Assembly (NCBI GenBank): GCA_966250385.1
Contig: CBINHC010000007.1
Coordinates: 62,001 to 126,000 of the forward strand
DNA length: 64,000 bases
DNA from: DASWTL01 sp966250385
GTDB lineage: Bacteria > Bacteroidota > Bacteroidia > Sphingobacteriales > Sphingobacteriaceae
Direction of reading: 5' to 3'
Part shown: positions 41,846 through 51,133 of the stretch, one piece after another
Position numbering within the stretch: position 1 is the first letter of the stretch
Layout of the letters: every line of letters starts with the position of its first letter
Notes under the pieces: generated by a model
The model's database searches: none
The model's input: only the letters and a program-made list of their open reading frames with translations
Told to the model about the DNA's origin: nothing
Program-made: the position numbers and the translations under genes

Positions 41846-43705
41846 ATGGCACGACAGAGACTGAATAGCGGGAATACGCAGAAAGAAGAACTTCCAAAGG
41901 CTAAGATCAACAAACAGAGTATCGCTAAAGTAATGCAACTGCTGCGTTACCTCCGGCCCTACCGGATGAAGTTCTTTTTCGGCTTCATTTTCCTGATCCT
42001 GTCGAGCCTGAGCTCCTTTTTCTTTCCGCTGCTGATTGGCCGGATCGTCGACACGAGCACGGTGTCCGTCCCGGCTTCTCCCACCGGGAAGATCGTACCC
42101 TCGGAGGTACTGGAGTTCCTCCCGAATGACATCAACACCGTTGCCCTTACCTTACTGGGTATTTTGTTCATCTCCTCGATATTTTCGTTCTTCCGCATCA
42201 ACTGGTTTGTCGAAGTGGCCGAAAAAGGATTGGCGGATATCCGCCGGGATACGTATTTCAAGCTCATCACCCTGCCGATGAACTTCTTTTCCCAGCGGCG
42301 GGTCGGCGAACTGAACAGCCGGCTTTCTTCGGATCTTTCCCAGATCCAGGACGCCATCACAACCACGATCGCGGAAATGATCCGCCAGGTTATCCTCCTG
42401 GTTGGGGGCGTGATCTGCCTGGCCCTGGTTTCAGGGAAACTGACCCTGATGCTGCTGGCCATCCTGCCGGTGCTCATCGCAGTTGCGATCGTATTCGGCC
42501 GGTTTATCCGTACGATCTCCCGCTCGGCGCAGGATAAGCTCGCTGAATCCAATACCGTAGTTGAAGAAACGCTCCAGGGAATTTCGAACGTGAAAGCATT
42601 TGTGAATGAAGCCTACGAGGTGAACCGATACAATACCAGCATTCAGCAGGTGGTACGGATCGCTATGCGTGGCGCAAGATTCCGGGGTGTGTTCGCATCC
42701 TTCATTGTATTCTGCATCTTCGGCGCGATCGTGTCGGTGGTATGGTACGGCTCCCACCTGGTACAGGCCGGCGAAATCACCGTCGGAAGCATGTTCACCT
42801 TCATCTTGTTCTCGACGTTCGTAGCGGCGGCTATGGGAAGCTTCCCGGAGCTGTATGCGACCCTGCAGAAAGCGGTTGGCGCCAGTGAACGGGTCCTGGA
42901 AATCTTACACGAAACCGGGGAAGACATTTCCATCAATCCGGAAGAGAATGCCGTCAAGACCGTGATCCGCGGAAACCTGGCCTTCCAGGATGTGAAGTTC
43001 GCCTATCCTTCCCGGCCGGAGATCCAGGTGCTGAACGGCGTGTCCTTCGAAGCCCGCGCCGGAGAAAAGGTCGCGATCGTCGGACCGAGCGGTGCCGGAA
43101 AATCCACGCTGGCCGCCATGATTCTGCGGTTCTACAATCCCCAGGGCGGAGAGCTTCTGTTCGACGGAAAATCCTCCGGGAGCTACCGGTTAACCGATAT
43201 CCGTAACCAGGTTGCCATTGTTCCGCAGGACGTGCTGCTTTTCGGCGGTTCGATCCGCGAAAATATCGCCTACGGCAAGCTGGATGCAACCACCGAGCAG
43301 ATCACTGAAGCGGCCAGACGGGCAAACGCATACGAATTTATTGCCGGCTTCCCCGAAGGATTTGATACGCTGGTGGGTGAACGGGGCGTTAAATTATCCG
43401 GCGGGCAGCGGCAGCGGATTGCCATCGCCAGGGCCCTGCTGAAAGACCCTGCGATCCTGATTCTGGACGAAGCGACATCCTCACTCGACTCTGAATCCGA
43501 ACGACTGGTCCAGGAAGCGCTGGAAGAGCTGATGAAAAACCGCACTTCCATCATTATTGCGCACCGGTTATCCACGATCCGCGAAGCGGATAAGATCGTC
43601 GTACTTGAGAAGGGAACTGTGGCGGAGATCGGCTCGCACCAGGAACTCATTCAAAACGAAGAAGGCTTATACCGCTACCTCAGCCAGCTGCAGTTCGAAG
43701 TATAG
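41846..43705 (+). CDS. ABC exporter, MsbA-like half-transporter
   Basis: A fused membrane-ATPase half transporter of 619 residues. Six membrane segments in the first 340 residues (including FFFGFIFLILSSLSSFFFP), then an ATPase domain with Walker A IVGPSGAGKSTLA, signature LSGGQRQRIAIARALL, and Walker B ILILDEATSSLDSES. It resembles MsbA/BmrA exporters; lipid or drug export is the likely role. It is the first of a run of plus-strand genes (beta-CASP nuclease, HD protein, DUF2231-Rieske). Confidence 0.93.
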   Translation: MARQRLNSGNTQKEELPKAKINKQSIAKVMQLLRYLRPYRMKFFFGFIFLILSSLSSFFFPLLIGRIVDTSTVSVPASPTGKIVPSEVLEFLPNDINTVALTLLGILFISSIFSFFRINWFVEVAEKGLADIRRDTYFKLITLPMNFFSQRRVGELNSRLSSDLSQIQDAITTTIAEMIRQVILLVGGVICLALVSGKLTLMLLAILPVLIAVAIVFGRFIRTISRSAQDKLAESNTVVEETLQGISNVKAFVNEAYEVNRYNTSIQQVVRIAMRGARFRGVFASFIVFCIFGAIVSVVWYGSHLVQAGEITVGSMFTFILFSTFVAAAMGSFPELYATLQKAVGASERVLEILHETGEDISINPEENAVKTVIRGNLAFQDVKFAYPSRPEIQVLNGVSFEARAGEKVAIVGPSGAGKSTLAAMILRFYNPQGGELLFDGKSSGSYRLTDIRNQVAIVPQDVLLFGGSIRENIAYGKLDATTEQITEAARRANAYEFIAGFPEGFDTLVGERGVKLSGGQRQRIAIARALLKDPAILILDEATSSLDSESERLVQEALEELMKNRTSIIIAHRLSTIREADKIVVLEKGTVAEIGSHQELIQNEEGLYRYLSQLQFEV

Positions 43706-43787
43706 GCTTCGGCGGACCTGCGCCGGGTCTCCGGAAACAGCCTGTATCGCTGACCGTGCGGCGCAAAAAACTTAAACCTGAATATCC

Positions 43788-45176
43788 ATGAAATTAACTG
43801 TATGGGGAGCAGCCGGGCAAGTGACGGGCAGCATGCACCTGCTGGAGCTGGATAACTACACCATCCTGGTCGATTGCGGGCTGGATTATGAAAGGAATAC
43901 GCAGCTGGAGGACAACGAGCGCTTTCCCTTCAATCCGGCGGACATCGACGTCGTCATCCTGACTCACGCCCACATCGACCATTCCGGCAATCTGCCCACC
44001 CTGGTCCGGCTTGGCTTCGAGGGCCAGATCCTCTGCACCCCGCCTACGGCCGATCTTACGGAACTCCTGCTGCTGGATTCGGTCAATATTTTCCTGGGCA
44101 AGGAACGCCGCGCACGCCGCAGCAGGAAAAAGAACTCAGGCGGACCTAAACCGCTTTATCTACAGAAGCATGTGATGGAAACCGCCGACCGGTTTGTCAC
44201 CATCGGTTTCAACAAACCGTTTCGCCTCAACGGCGAAGTTTCCCTGACCTTTATTCCCTCTGGACACCTCCTCGGTGCCGGGTATGTCATCCTTACGGTT
44301 GCCGGACGGGAAGGCGAACGAAAGATCGCATTCAGCGGCGATGTCGGCCGTAAGAATTACCCGGTGATCGTGGACCCGGAACCGCTGCCGGAAGTGGATT
44401 ACCTGGTCTGCGAGTCGACTTACGGCGGCCGGTACCATTCGACCGACCGCACCATCGAAGAAGTATTGACTGAGACCATCGAAGAAGCATGCGTAAAGAA
44501 TCCGGGCAGACTCATCATCCCGTCTTTCAGTATCGGGCGGACACAGGCGCTTGTGTATTCCCTGAACCGGATCTTTTCCAGCGGGCTGCTTCCGCCCGTG
44601 AAGGTATTCGTGGACAGTCCCCTGGCGAACTATGCCACGGAGGTGTTCCGCAAATACCACTCATATGTCAACCCCGAAGCACAGGACTTCTATCGCCGCA
44701 GCGGTGACGAATTCGAATTCGAGAACCTGTCCTACATACAGGAAATGAAGGAAAGCAAGGAGATCAGCAACTACCTGGAGCCCTGCATCATCATTTCCTC
44801 AGCAGGAATGCTGGAGGGCGGAAGGATCCAGGATCACCTGTACTACAATATTCAGAACTACTACTGCACCATCCTGTTCATTGGCTACTGTGCAAAGGGC
44901 ACCCTGGGACACCGTCTGCTCCGCGGAGATCCGTTTGTCCATATCCGCGACCGTGAACTTTCCGTCTATGCGACCATCCGGCAGACCGACCTGTTCAGCG
45001 GCCACGCCGATCACGGGGACCTGGTCAGCCTGGTTCAGAGCACCAACGGCCGGCTAAAACAGGTATTCCTGGTTCACGGCGAGCCGCAGAGCCTGGAAGC
45101 CCTTTCAGACACACTGACGGAATACGGTTACCAGGTGGTCATCCCGGAGCAGGGCCAGGTCTTTGAGCTGAACTAG
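43788..45176 (+). CDS. Beta-CASP metallo-beta-lactamase RNase-like protein
   Basis: A 462-residue MBL-fold nuclease of the beta-CASP group. The MBL motif is THAHIDHSGNLP, later IPSGHLLGAGYVI, FSGDVGRKNYPV and CESTYGG. The beta-CASP part has IPSFSIGRTQALVYSLNRIF and SSAGMLEGGRIQDHL, ending with LVHGEPQSLEAL, as in YSH1/CPSF73-like RNases. It probably acts in RNA processing or decay in the cytosol. Confidence 0.92.
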   Translation: MKLTVWGAAGQVTGSMHLLELDNYTILVDCGLDYERNTQLEDNERFPFNPADIDVVILTHAHIDHSGNLPTLVRLGFEGQILCTPPTADLTELLLLDSVNIFLGKERRARRSRKKNSGGPKPLYLQKHVMETADRFVTIGFNKPFRLNGEVSLTFIPSGHLLGAGYVILTVAGREGERKIAFSGDVGRKNYPVIVDPEPLPEVDYLVCESTYGGRYHSTDRTIEEVLTETIEEACVKNPGRLIIPSFSIGRTQALVYSLNRIFSSGLLPPVKVFVDSPLANYATEVFRKYHSYVNPEAQDFYRRSGDEFEFENLSYIQEMKESKEISNYLEPCIIISSAGMLEGGRIQDHLYYNIQNYYCTILFIGYCAKGTLGHRLLRGDPFVHIRDRELSVYATIRQTDLFSGHADHGDLVSLVQSTNGRLKQVFLVHGEPQSLEALSDTLTEYGYQVVIPEQGQVFELN

Positions 45177-45224
45177 CGCCATCGGCTCCGCTGAACCATT
45201 TGACCTCCGGATTGTATCTTAGGT

Positions 45225-45773
45225 GTGGAGGATGTGCTCGAAAAAGTCAAGATCTTTGCTGACCAGGCGCACGCGGACCAGCTGCGTAAGTATACCGCCG
45301 AACGGTATATCGTACACCCCGAAAGGGTGATGCTGATCTGCCGGGCGTATACCGCAGACCTGTGCGTCCAGTCGGCCGCACTGCTCCATGATGTCCTGGA
45401 GGACACCCCGGTATCCCCGGGGGCGATCCTTCGCTTCCTGCATACCGTCATGTCCCCCGCAGAAGCTGAACGAACGGTTCGCCTGGTCGGGGAACTGACC
45501 GATGTATACACGAAGTCGGCCTACCCGCACCTCAACCGCAGAAGCCGGAAGGCACTCGAAACCACCCGGTTGTCCGAAACCACCGCGGACGCCCAGACCA
45601 TCAAATACGCGGACCTGATCGACAACGGCTATGATATCCTTCAGCATGACCGTCAGTTCGGCAGGAAATACCTGGCCGAGGCGGGCAGCCTCCTCAGGGC
45701 GATGACCCGGGGCAACCCGGACCTGCGAAAGCGGGCCATCGGCACCATCGAGCAGCTCCGTCAATCATATTAA
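45225..45773 (+). CDS. HD-domain protein (RelA/SpoT hydrolase-like)
   Basis: A 182-residue protein with an HD-type phosphohydrolase domain. HPERVMLICRAY, then LLHDVLEDTPVSPGAI (HD motif) and a late TIKYADLIDNGYDI, which is the conserved NxD-like helix of SpoT-type hydrolases. It may degrade (p)ppGpp (a small alarmone hydrolase) or another nucleotide. The GTG start at 45225 follows a TATCTTAG box by only two bases, hinting at a leaderless message. Confidence 0.8.
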   Translation: MEDVLEKVKIFADQAHADQLRKYTAERYIVHPERVMLICRAYTADLCVQSAALLHDVLEDTPVSPGAILRFLHTVMSPAEAERTVRLVGELTDVYTKSAYPHLNRRSRKALETTRLSETTADAQTIKYADLIDNGYDILQHDRQFGRKYLAEAGSLLRAMTRGNPDLRKRAIGTIEQLRQSY

Positions 45774-45801
45774 CTTAACGTATTAACCTTACCACGGTAT
45801 C

Positions 45802-46590
45802 ATGAAAAGCAAAGCGTCTGTCAGCAGTCACCCCATCCATCCTATCCTGATCGCTTTCCCGGTTGCATTCCTCACCGGCGCGCTCATATTTGATGTGCTT
45901 TCCCTGATCGGGGGCAATCAGATGTTCAGCCAGACCGCCGAATACCTGCTGCCGGCGGGGCTAATCAGTACGGTCGTGGCAGCGGTGCCCGGGCTTATCG
46001 ACTACCTGTATACCGTACCCCCGGAAAGTTCGGCGAAGAAACGGGCAACCCGGCATGCCCTGCTGAACGTGGCACACCTGGTCCTGTTTACCGCTGCCTA
46101 CCTGTTCAGGAAGAACAGCGACGATCCGTCCAGGCTGATCATCATCACACTTGAAACCGCCGGAACAGGCCTCATGATGGCCGCCGGATGGCTGGGAGGA
46201 ACGCTCGTTCACCGGAACCAGATCGGCGTGGATCCCCGGTATGCATTTGCCGGAAGGTGGAAGGAAGAACGATTCCGGTCAGCCAGCGGCCGCCTGGAAG
46301 TGGCGCGCGAAGATGAGCTCAGGCCGGGCCAGATGAAACTTTTGCACCTGATGAAAAAACGGATCGTCCTCGGCCGGACCGATTCGGGCTATGTAGCCTT
46401 CGACGACCGGTGTACGCACCGCGGCGGTTCGCTGGCCGGCGGCATGATGATCTGCGGCACCGTTCAGTGTCCCTGGCACGGCTCCCAGTTCAAGTGCACT
46501 ACGGGGGAAATTACGGCCGGACCGGCGACCGAAAAGATAACGGTTTACCCCACGGAAGTGGTGAACGGAAAGGTGTTCCTGAACTTGTGA
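45802..46590 (+). CDS. DUF2231 membrane domain fused to a Rieske [2Fe-2S] domain
   Basis: A 262-residue fusion. The N-terminal DUF2231 domain (about 1-140) has four membrane segments and the typical start SHPIHPILIAFPVAFLTGAL. The C-terminal domain (about 160-262) is a Rieske ferredoxin with C204-x-H206 (RCTHRG) and C223-x2-H226 (QCPWHGSQF). The Cys and His ligands are all present, so it should bind a 2Fe-2S cluster held at the membrane. An electron-transfer role is likely; its partners are not seen here. It ends next to the convergent TSUP gene. Confidence 0.9.
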   Translation: MKSKASVSSHPIHPILIAFPVAFLTGALIFDVLSLIGGNQMFSQTAEYLLPAGLISTVVAAVPGLIDYLYTVPPESSAKKRATRHALLNVAHLVLFTAAYLFRKNSDDPSRLIIITLETAGTGLMMAAGWLGGTLVHRNQIGVDPRYAFAGRWKEERFRSASGRLEVAREDELRPGQMKLLHLMKKRIVLGRTDSGYVAFDDRCTHRGGSLAGGMMICGTVQCPWHGSQFKCTTGEITAGPATEKITVYPTEVVNGKVFLNL

Positions 46591-46591
46591 C

Positions 46592-47359
46592 TTAGCGCTT
46601 CAGGAAGATATCGTAGGCAAACCGCAGGATGGTTGCAAAGACCACCGAAAGAAAAAATACCCGGATAAACCGGTTTCCCTTCAGTAAGGCAAGCCTCGTC
46701 CCCGTAAAGGAGCCAAGCAGGTTGCATACCGCCATGGGGATGGCAATGGCAAAAACAATGTGCCCTGTTGTGCTGAAATAGATGATGGCCGCCAGATTGG
46801 TGGCCAGATTCACGAATTTGGCATTTGCACTGGCATGCAGAAAGTCGCTCCCCAGCAGCGAAATGAAAACCAGGATGAGGAAGCTGCCGGTACCGGGTCC
46901 GATCAGCCCGTCATAAAACCCGATCAGCAATCCGGAAAACAATCCGATCAGCAGCTGATGCGAGGGCGGAAGATCAGTCTCCCGCTGAAGTCCGAAGCTT
47001 TTCTTTGAGTACGTATAAACGGCAACCGCCACCAGTACCGCCAGGATTACCGGCTTGATGAGCTCGTTACGAAGCATGCTGACACAATAGGCGCCGGCAA
47101 AAGCACCCACAAAAGCGACTGCGGAAATGCTCAGCAGGAGCTTCCAGTTCAGGCAGACGTTCCGCGCATACTGGTAGGCGGCAAAAGCGGTCCCGGAGAA
47201 GGATGGGATCTTCGCCGTGCCGAGCAGCGTGGCGACCGGGTAGTTCGGCAGGATCACCAGCATCGCCGGCGTTTGGAGCAGACCGCCGCCCCCGACGATC
47301 GCGTCTATAAATCCGGCGCCGAACGCGGCGATACAAAGGAGAATAAGTTCCTGGAGCAT
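46592..47359 (-). CDS. TSUP (TauE/SafE) family permease
   Basis: A 255-residue permease with about eight hydrophobic segments. The start AFGAGFIDAIVGGGGLLQTPAML and the internal duplicate GLLIGFYDGLIGPGTGSFLI are hallmarks of TauE/SafE proteins, which export or import sulfite, sulfonates or other small organic acids. Its stop almost touches that of the Rieske fusion gene. Substrate unknown. Confidence 0.93.
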   Translation of the reverse strand: MLQELILLCIAAFGAGFIDAIVGGGGLLQTPAMLVILPNYPVATLLGTAKIPSFSGTAFAAYQYARNVCLNWKLLLSISAVAFVGAFAGAYCVSMLRNELIKPVILAVLVAVAVYTYSKKSFGLQRETDLPPSHQLLIGLFSGLLIGFYDGLIGPGTGSFLILVFISLLGSDFLHASANAKFVNLATNLAAIIYFSTTGHIVFAIAIPMAVCNLLGSFTGTRLALLKGNRFIRVFFLSVVFATILRFAYDIFLKR

Positions 47360-47384
47360 AGGGCGGCAAATATCCGCCTTTCTG

Positions 47385-48743
47385 TCATCCTTTCAAAAAA
47401 CTGCGGAACCATTTGCCGGAAGATTTAATGATCCGCTCCTGGGTCTCAAAATCCACGTACACCAGCCCGAACCGCGGAGCATATCCTTCAGCCCATTCAA
47501 AGTTGTCGGTCAGGCTCCAGACAAAATAGCCGTCTACCCTGCACCCCTCCCGGCGGGCGCGCAGCACCTGGTGGAGGTACTGCTGCAGGTAGGAGGTCCG
47601 CTCGGGGTCGTGGACCTCCTTATTGATCACCTGATCCGGAAATGCCGCGCCGTTTTCGGTAATCAGGATCCGCCGGATCTGCGGGTACCTGTCAAACTTC
47701 CGGATCATACGGTACAGGCTTTCCGGGTAAATTTCCCAGTTCATGGCAGTAACCGGGACCATTCTTTTCCCGGCAGGCACCACCCGGGCCCTGAGGTACG
47801 GCACCAGCCATGAGTGGCGGACCACCTCCCGGGTATAGTTCTGAAGCCCGGCAAAATCGAAGTCGAAGTTCATCCGGGCCTCATCTCCCTCCCGCATGTA
47901 CCGCTCGATCTTCCGCAGAACCGGCAGTTCTTTCACCGGGTATCCCAGGCCCAGGACCGGCTCAAGGAACAACCTGTTCAGCAGCGCATCAGCGCGAACG
48001 GAGGCCTGATAGTCCCGGGGAGTACCGGTCAGCGGCTCGACCAGCGCACAGGAGAACGTGGTACCGATCGTTGCCTCAGGAATATTGGCCCGCAGTACCC
48101 GCCCGCCTTCGGCCATGGCCAGTACGGCGTGATGGGCGGCGGGCAGAAAATTCTTCAGCCCTTTCCTACCGGGGGCGTGCAACCCGAGAAAATAGCCGGC
48201 CCCGACGAATCCCATCGGTTCGTTCATGACCATCCAGTGGCGGACACGGTCGCCGAAGGCCCGGGAACAGGTGTCGGCGTATTCGGCAAACCAGGAAATG
48301 ATGGCCCGGTTGGTCCATCCGCCGCGCGCTTCCAGCGCTTCCGGCAAATCCCAGTGATATAAGGTCACCCAGGGTGTGATTCCGCGCTCCAGACACTGGT
48401 CGATCACCCGCTCATAATAGTCGATGCCTTTCCGGTTTATGGCGGTGTGCCCCTGGGGAAAGATCCGCGGCCACGAAACGGAGAACCGGAAATTAGGAAT
48501 ATGCATATCGCTGACCAGGCGGATATCCCCGGCATACCGATGGTAGAAATCGCAGGCTACCCGGGCGTGATCTCCCCCCCGGATCCGGCCTTTCCGTTCC
48601 GTAAACGTATCCCAGATCGACCTGCCCTTTCCATCCTCCTCGGGACTTCCTTCGGTCTGGAAGGCAGAAGCGGCGACTCCCCATTGAAAGGAGTCTCCAA
48701 AAGAATCTTTCGTTAAATCGTCGGACGTCAGGGGCTGAAGCAT
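47385..48743 (-). CDS. GH1 family beta-glucosidase
   Basis: A 452-residue glycoside hydrolase family 1 enzyme that removes terminal beta-linked glucose or related sugars. N-terminal FQWGVAASAFQTEGSPEEDGKGRSIWDTF (split: GVAASAFQTEG and GKGRSIWD), acid/base Glu in MVMNEPMGFV, and nucleophile Glu in RILITENGAAF are all present. No signal peptide, so cytosolic. It starts at 48743, preceded on its strand by TATCTTCG (48749-48756). It does not lie in a sugar-utilisation cluster. Confidence 0.95.
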   Translation of the reverse strand: MLQPLTSDDLTKDSFGDSFQWGVAASAFQTEGSPEEDGKGRSIWDTFTERKGRIRGGDHARVACDFYHRYAGDIRLVSDMHIPNFRFSVSWPRIFPQGHTAINRKGIDYYERVIDQCLERGITPWVTLYHWDLPEALEARGGWTNRAIISWFAEYADTCSRAFGDRVRHWMVMNEPMGFVGAGYFLGLHAPGRKGLKNFLPAAHHAVLAMAEGGRVLRANIPEATIGTTFSCALVEPLTGTPRDYQASVRADALLNRLFLEPVLGLGYPVKELPVLRKIERYMREGDEARMNFDFDFAGLQNYTREVVRHSWLVPYLRARVVPAGKRMVPVTAMNWEIYPESLYRMIRKFDRYPQIRRILITENGAAFPDQVINKEVHDPERTSYLQQYLHQVLRARREGCRVDGYFVWSLTDNFEWAEGYAPRFGLVYVDFETQERIIKSSGKWFRSFLKG

Positions 48744-48830
48744 GCCTCCGAAGATACAGAACTGAACAGAATGATTTCAACAACTGCAAACCACTTGCAG
48801 AGGCGGGTGTTCTTCTGGAAAAACGTTATT

Positions 48831-49049
48831 ATGCAGTTTACGGTTCCAGACGAGGCAAAGGGGATTTATCTGACAGTGGAAGCAGTACCCGAGCGGTTCA
48901 ATAACGAGACCGGGTACCGCATTTTCTTCCCCAACAAGACCAATTGCTTTATTTCATCCCGATACGGGACCTGGCGGGTACTGGATGATCATCCGGTCAA
49001 CCCCGAACTGCTTCAGGCCATCGGTGCGGCCATCGAAGAACGGGTATAG
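48831..49049 (+). CDS. Small hypothetical protein
   Basis: A 72-residue protein I do not recognise (MQFTVPDEAKGIYLTVEAV, YRIFFPNKTNCFISSRYG). It has mixed alpha/beta composition and no signal peptide. The frame is open upstream, but the ATG at 48831 is the first with clean protein character. It ends 13 bases before the convergent transporter stop. Confidence 0.55.
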   Translation: MQFTVPDEAKGIYLTVEAVPERFNNETGYRIFFPNKTNCFISSRYGTWRVLDDHPVNPELLQAIGAAIEERV

Positions 49050-49062
49050 TCTGCACTTTTTG

Positions 49063-49842
49063 TCAGGCGTCCTTCCTGGTCGTGGCCTCCAGGACGAGCT
49101 TGTGGGCCAGTTCGGTGCCCAGGTACCGGTCGATGATCCCGTGGACCAGGTAAAGGATCGGGGTCATCAGCAAGGCGACCAGGAATTTGTAGGAGTAATT
49201 AACAAGCCCGATCGCGGCGACCATCTGCCAGCTCCAGTGATACTGGGGATTCAGGTAAAAGGCAATAAAAATAACGATAAAGCTGTCTATGAGCTGTGAA
49301 ACCACCGTTGACCCGGTCGCTCTCAGCCACAGCGCCCTTTCACCCGTCAATTTCTTGATCCGCTGAAAGATCAGCACATCGACGATCTGACCGGCGAGGA
49401 AGGCTGTAATGGAACCGATGATGATCCACATGCCCTGCCCGAACATGGCCGTAAAGGCGGCGTCAAGGGGCACCGCCTGGCTGCCCACCGTCTGGGTCGT
49501 CCAAAAATCCGCAGGTTCCAGGCCGATGGCCATCCCTACCATGACAAAGGCATAACCGATCAGGATCGATGCCAGGACCGACAGGAACCGGACCGACCGG
49601 ATCCCGAAGTACTCATTGATAATGTCCGTCATGATAAACACGAACGGCCAGGTCAGCACCCCGGCGGACATATTGAACGACAGGTCCGGCACCCCGAAGA
49701 GGTCTATGTCGAATTTCCGGATCCCCAGGGAGGCCTCGACAGAAAATATCTTAACGCCGATAAACTCGGAAAGGACGGCGTTCGCAACCAGGAACGTCGA
49801 GAGAATCAGCAGAAGCCTGCTTTCTTTTGTTTTAAAGGTCAT
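49063..49842 (-). CDS. yhhQ: Queuosine precursor transporter (YhhQ/VUT family)
   Basis: A 259-residue membrane protein with about six to seven hydrophobic segments. FVANAVLSEFIGVKIF-like start (here LVANAVLSEFIGVKIFSVEA), PFVFIMTDIINEYFG, and the Gln-rich/Asp pattern in FLAGQIVDVLIFQRIK and STVVSQLIDSFIVIFIAFY are typical of the YhhQ family, which imports queuosine precursors such as preQ0. The ATG at 49842 is preferred; a TTG at 49857 also opens the frame. Confidence 0.92.
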   Translation of the reverse strand: MTFKTKESRLLLILSTFLVANAVLSEFIGVKIFSVEASLGIRKFDIDLFGVPDLSFNMSAGVLTWPFVFIMTDIINEYFGIRSVRFLSVLASILIGYAFVMVGMAIGLEPADFWTTQTVGSQAVPLDAAFTAMFGQGMWIIIGSITAFLAGQIVDVLIFQRIKKLTGERALWLRATGSTVVSQLIDSFIVIFIAFYLNPQYHWSWQMVAAIGLVNYSYKFLVALLMTPILYLVHGIIDRYLGTELAHKLVLEATTRKDA

Positions 49843-49926
49843 AGTTATGCGCGGCAAGTAAAAATAATTATTTTTATCACTTCTCTGCAGCCGTTAACTT
49901 TTAGTTATTACCGAGTGATCCGTTTA

Positions 49927-51060
49927 ATGTCGAAGCTGCCACATGCAAGTGGTTCAATTTTCAGTGTTATGTCGCAGCTTGCTGCAAAGACCGGGGCGAT
50001 CAACCTGTCACAGGGGTTTCCCGACTACCCTGTATCATCCGGGCTGATCGGCCGGGTCCATCATCATATGCAGGCCGGCCAGAACCAGTATGCGCCCATG
50101 CCGGGAATACTGCCGCTGCGTCAGCAGATCGCAGACAAGGTAAACGGTCTGCACAATTCGGATTACGACCCGGAAACCGAGGTAACCATCACAGCCGGCG
50201 GAACCCAGGCCATTTTCACCGCTTTGACGGCTATTATACAGCCCGGCGACGAGGTGATCATCTTTGAACCTGCCTATGACTGCTATGCGCCGACGATTCG
50301 CCTGCTCGGCGGCCTCGTCAAGGCCTATGAACTGGCACCTCCGAACTTTAAGATCGACTGGAGTATTGTTAAGCGGCTGATCACCGCGCACACGCGGATG
50401 ATCATCATCAATACGCCCCATAATCCGACCGGCACGGTCCTGGACATGCAGGATATCCGCGAGCTCATTTCGATCACCAGGGATACCGATATCCTCATCC
50501 TCAGTGATGAGGTGTACGAACATATCATCTTTGACGGCAGGGAACACCTGAGCCTTGCCCGGTTTCCGGAGCTGCGCGAACGAACCTTCGTTACAGCATC
50601 CTTCGGAAAGCTCTTTCACAATACCGGCTGGAAAACGGGTTACTGCCTTGCTCCGGCCCGGCTGATGGCCGAGTTCAGGAAGATACACCAGTTTATGGTG
50701 TTCTCGGCCAATACCCCGATCCAGCACGCGTTTGCGGATGTCTTCGCTGATACCGGGTACTTTTCGGAACTGAACAGTTTTTTCCAGAAAAAAAGAGATC
50801 TGTTCGCTGAAATGCTGAAGGGAACGCGCTTCAGCCTGCTGCCCTGTCACGGATCTTACTTCCAGTGTGTGACTTATGAGAAGATATCCGGAGAGAATGA
50901 CCAGGACTTTGCCCGCAGGATGACCACCGATCATGGGGTTGCGGCTATTCCGGTGTCTGCCTTTTATACCAAGAATACCGATTACAGCGTTTTACGGTTT
51001 TGCTTTGCCAAGAAGGATGAAACGCTGGAGGCTGCCGCAGAAAAACTGCGCAGCATCTGA
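49927..51060 (+). CDS. Class I aminotransferase (YbdL/glutamine transaminase K-like)
   Basis: A PLP aminotransferase of 377 residues from fold type I. NLSQGFPDYPVS, QYAPMPGILPLRQQIA, ITAGGTQAIFTA, NTPHNPTG and PLP-lysine region ASFGKLFHNTGWKTGY are typical of methionine/glutamine-type aminotransferases (YbdL, KAT). It precedes an omega-amidase-type nitrilase by 73 bases; such a pair converts amino-group donors like glutamine to alpha-ketoglutaramate and then to 2-oxoglutarate. It may be used in methionine salvage. The GTG at 49915 is a less likely start. Confidence 0.93.
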   Translation: MSKLPHASGSIFSVMSQLAAKTGAINLSQGFPDYPVSSGLIGRVHHHMQAGQNQYAPMPGILPLRQQIADKVNGLHNSDYDPETEVTITAGGTQAIFTALTAIIQPGDEVIIFEPAYDCYAPTIRLLGGLVKAYELAPPNFKIDWSIVKRLITAHTRMIIINTPHNPTGTVLDMQDIRELISITRDTDILILSDEVYEHIIFDGREHLSLARFPELRERTFVTASFGKLFHNTGWKTGYCLAPARLMAEFRKIHQFMVFSANTPIQHAFADVFADTGYFSELNSFFQKKRDLFAEMLKGTRFSLLPCHGSYFQCVTYEKISGENDQDFARRMTTDHGVAAIPVSAFYTKNTDYSVLRFCFAKKDETLEAAAEKLRSI

Positions 51061-51133
51061 CTTAACTATGTGCCGGCCGGGATCCGGAGCAACGGCTTCC
51101 GGCAACCGGACGGGCAATAACGATTTCTAAACG

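Noticed and set aside
50035..50934. 299-codon open frame antisense to the aminotransferase
   Set aside because: Shadow frame; the aminotransferase has all PLP motifs.
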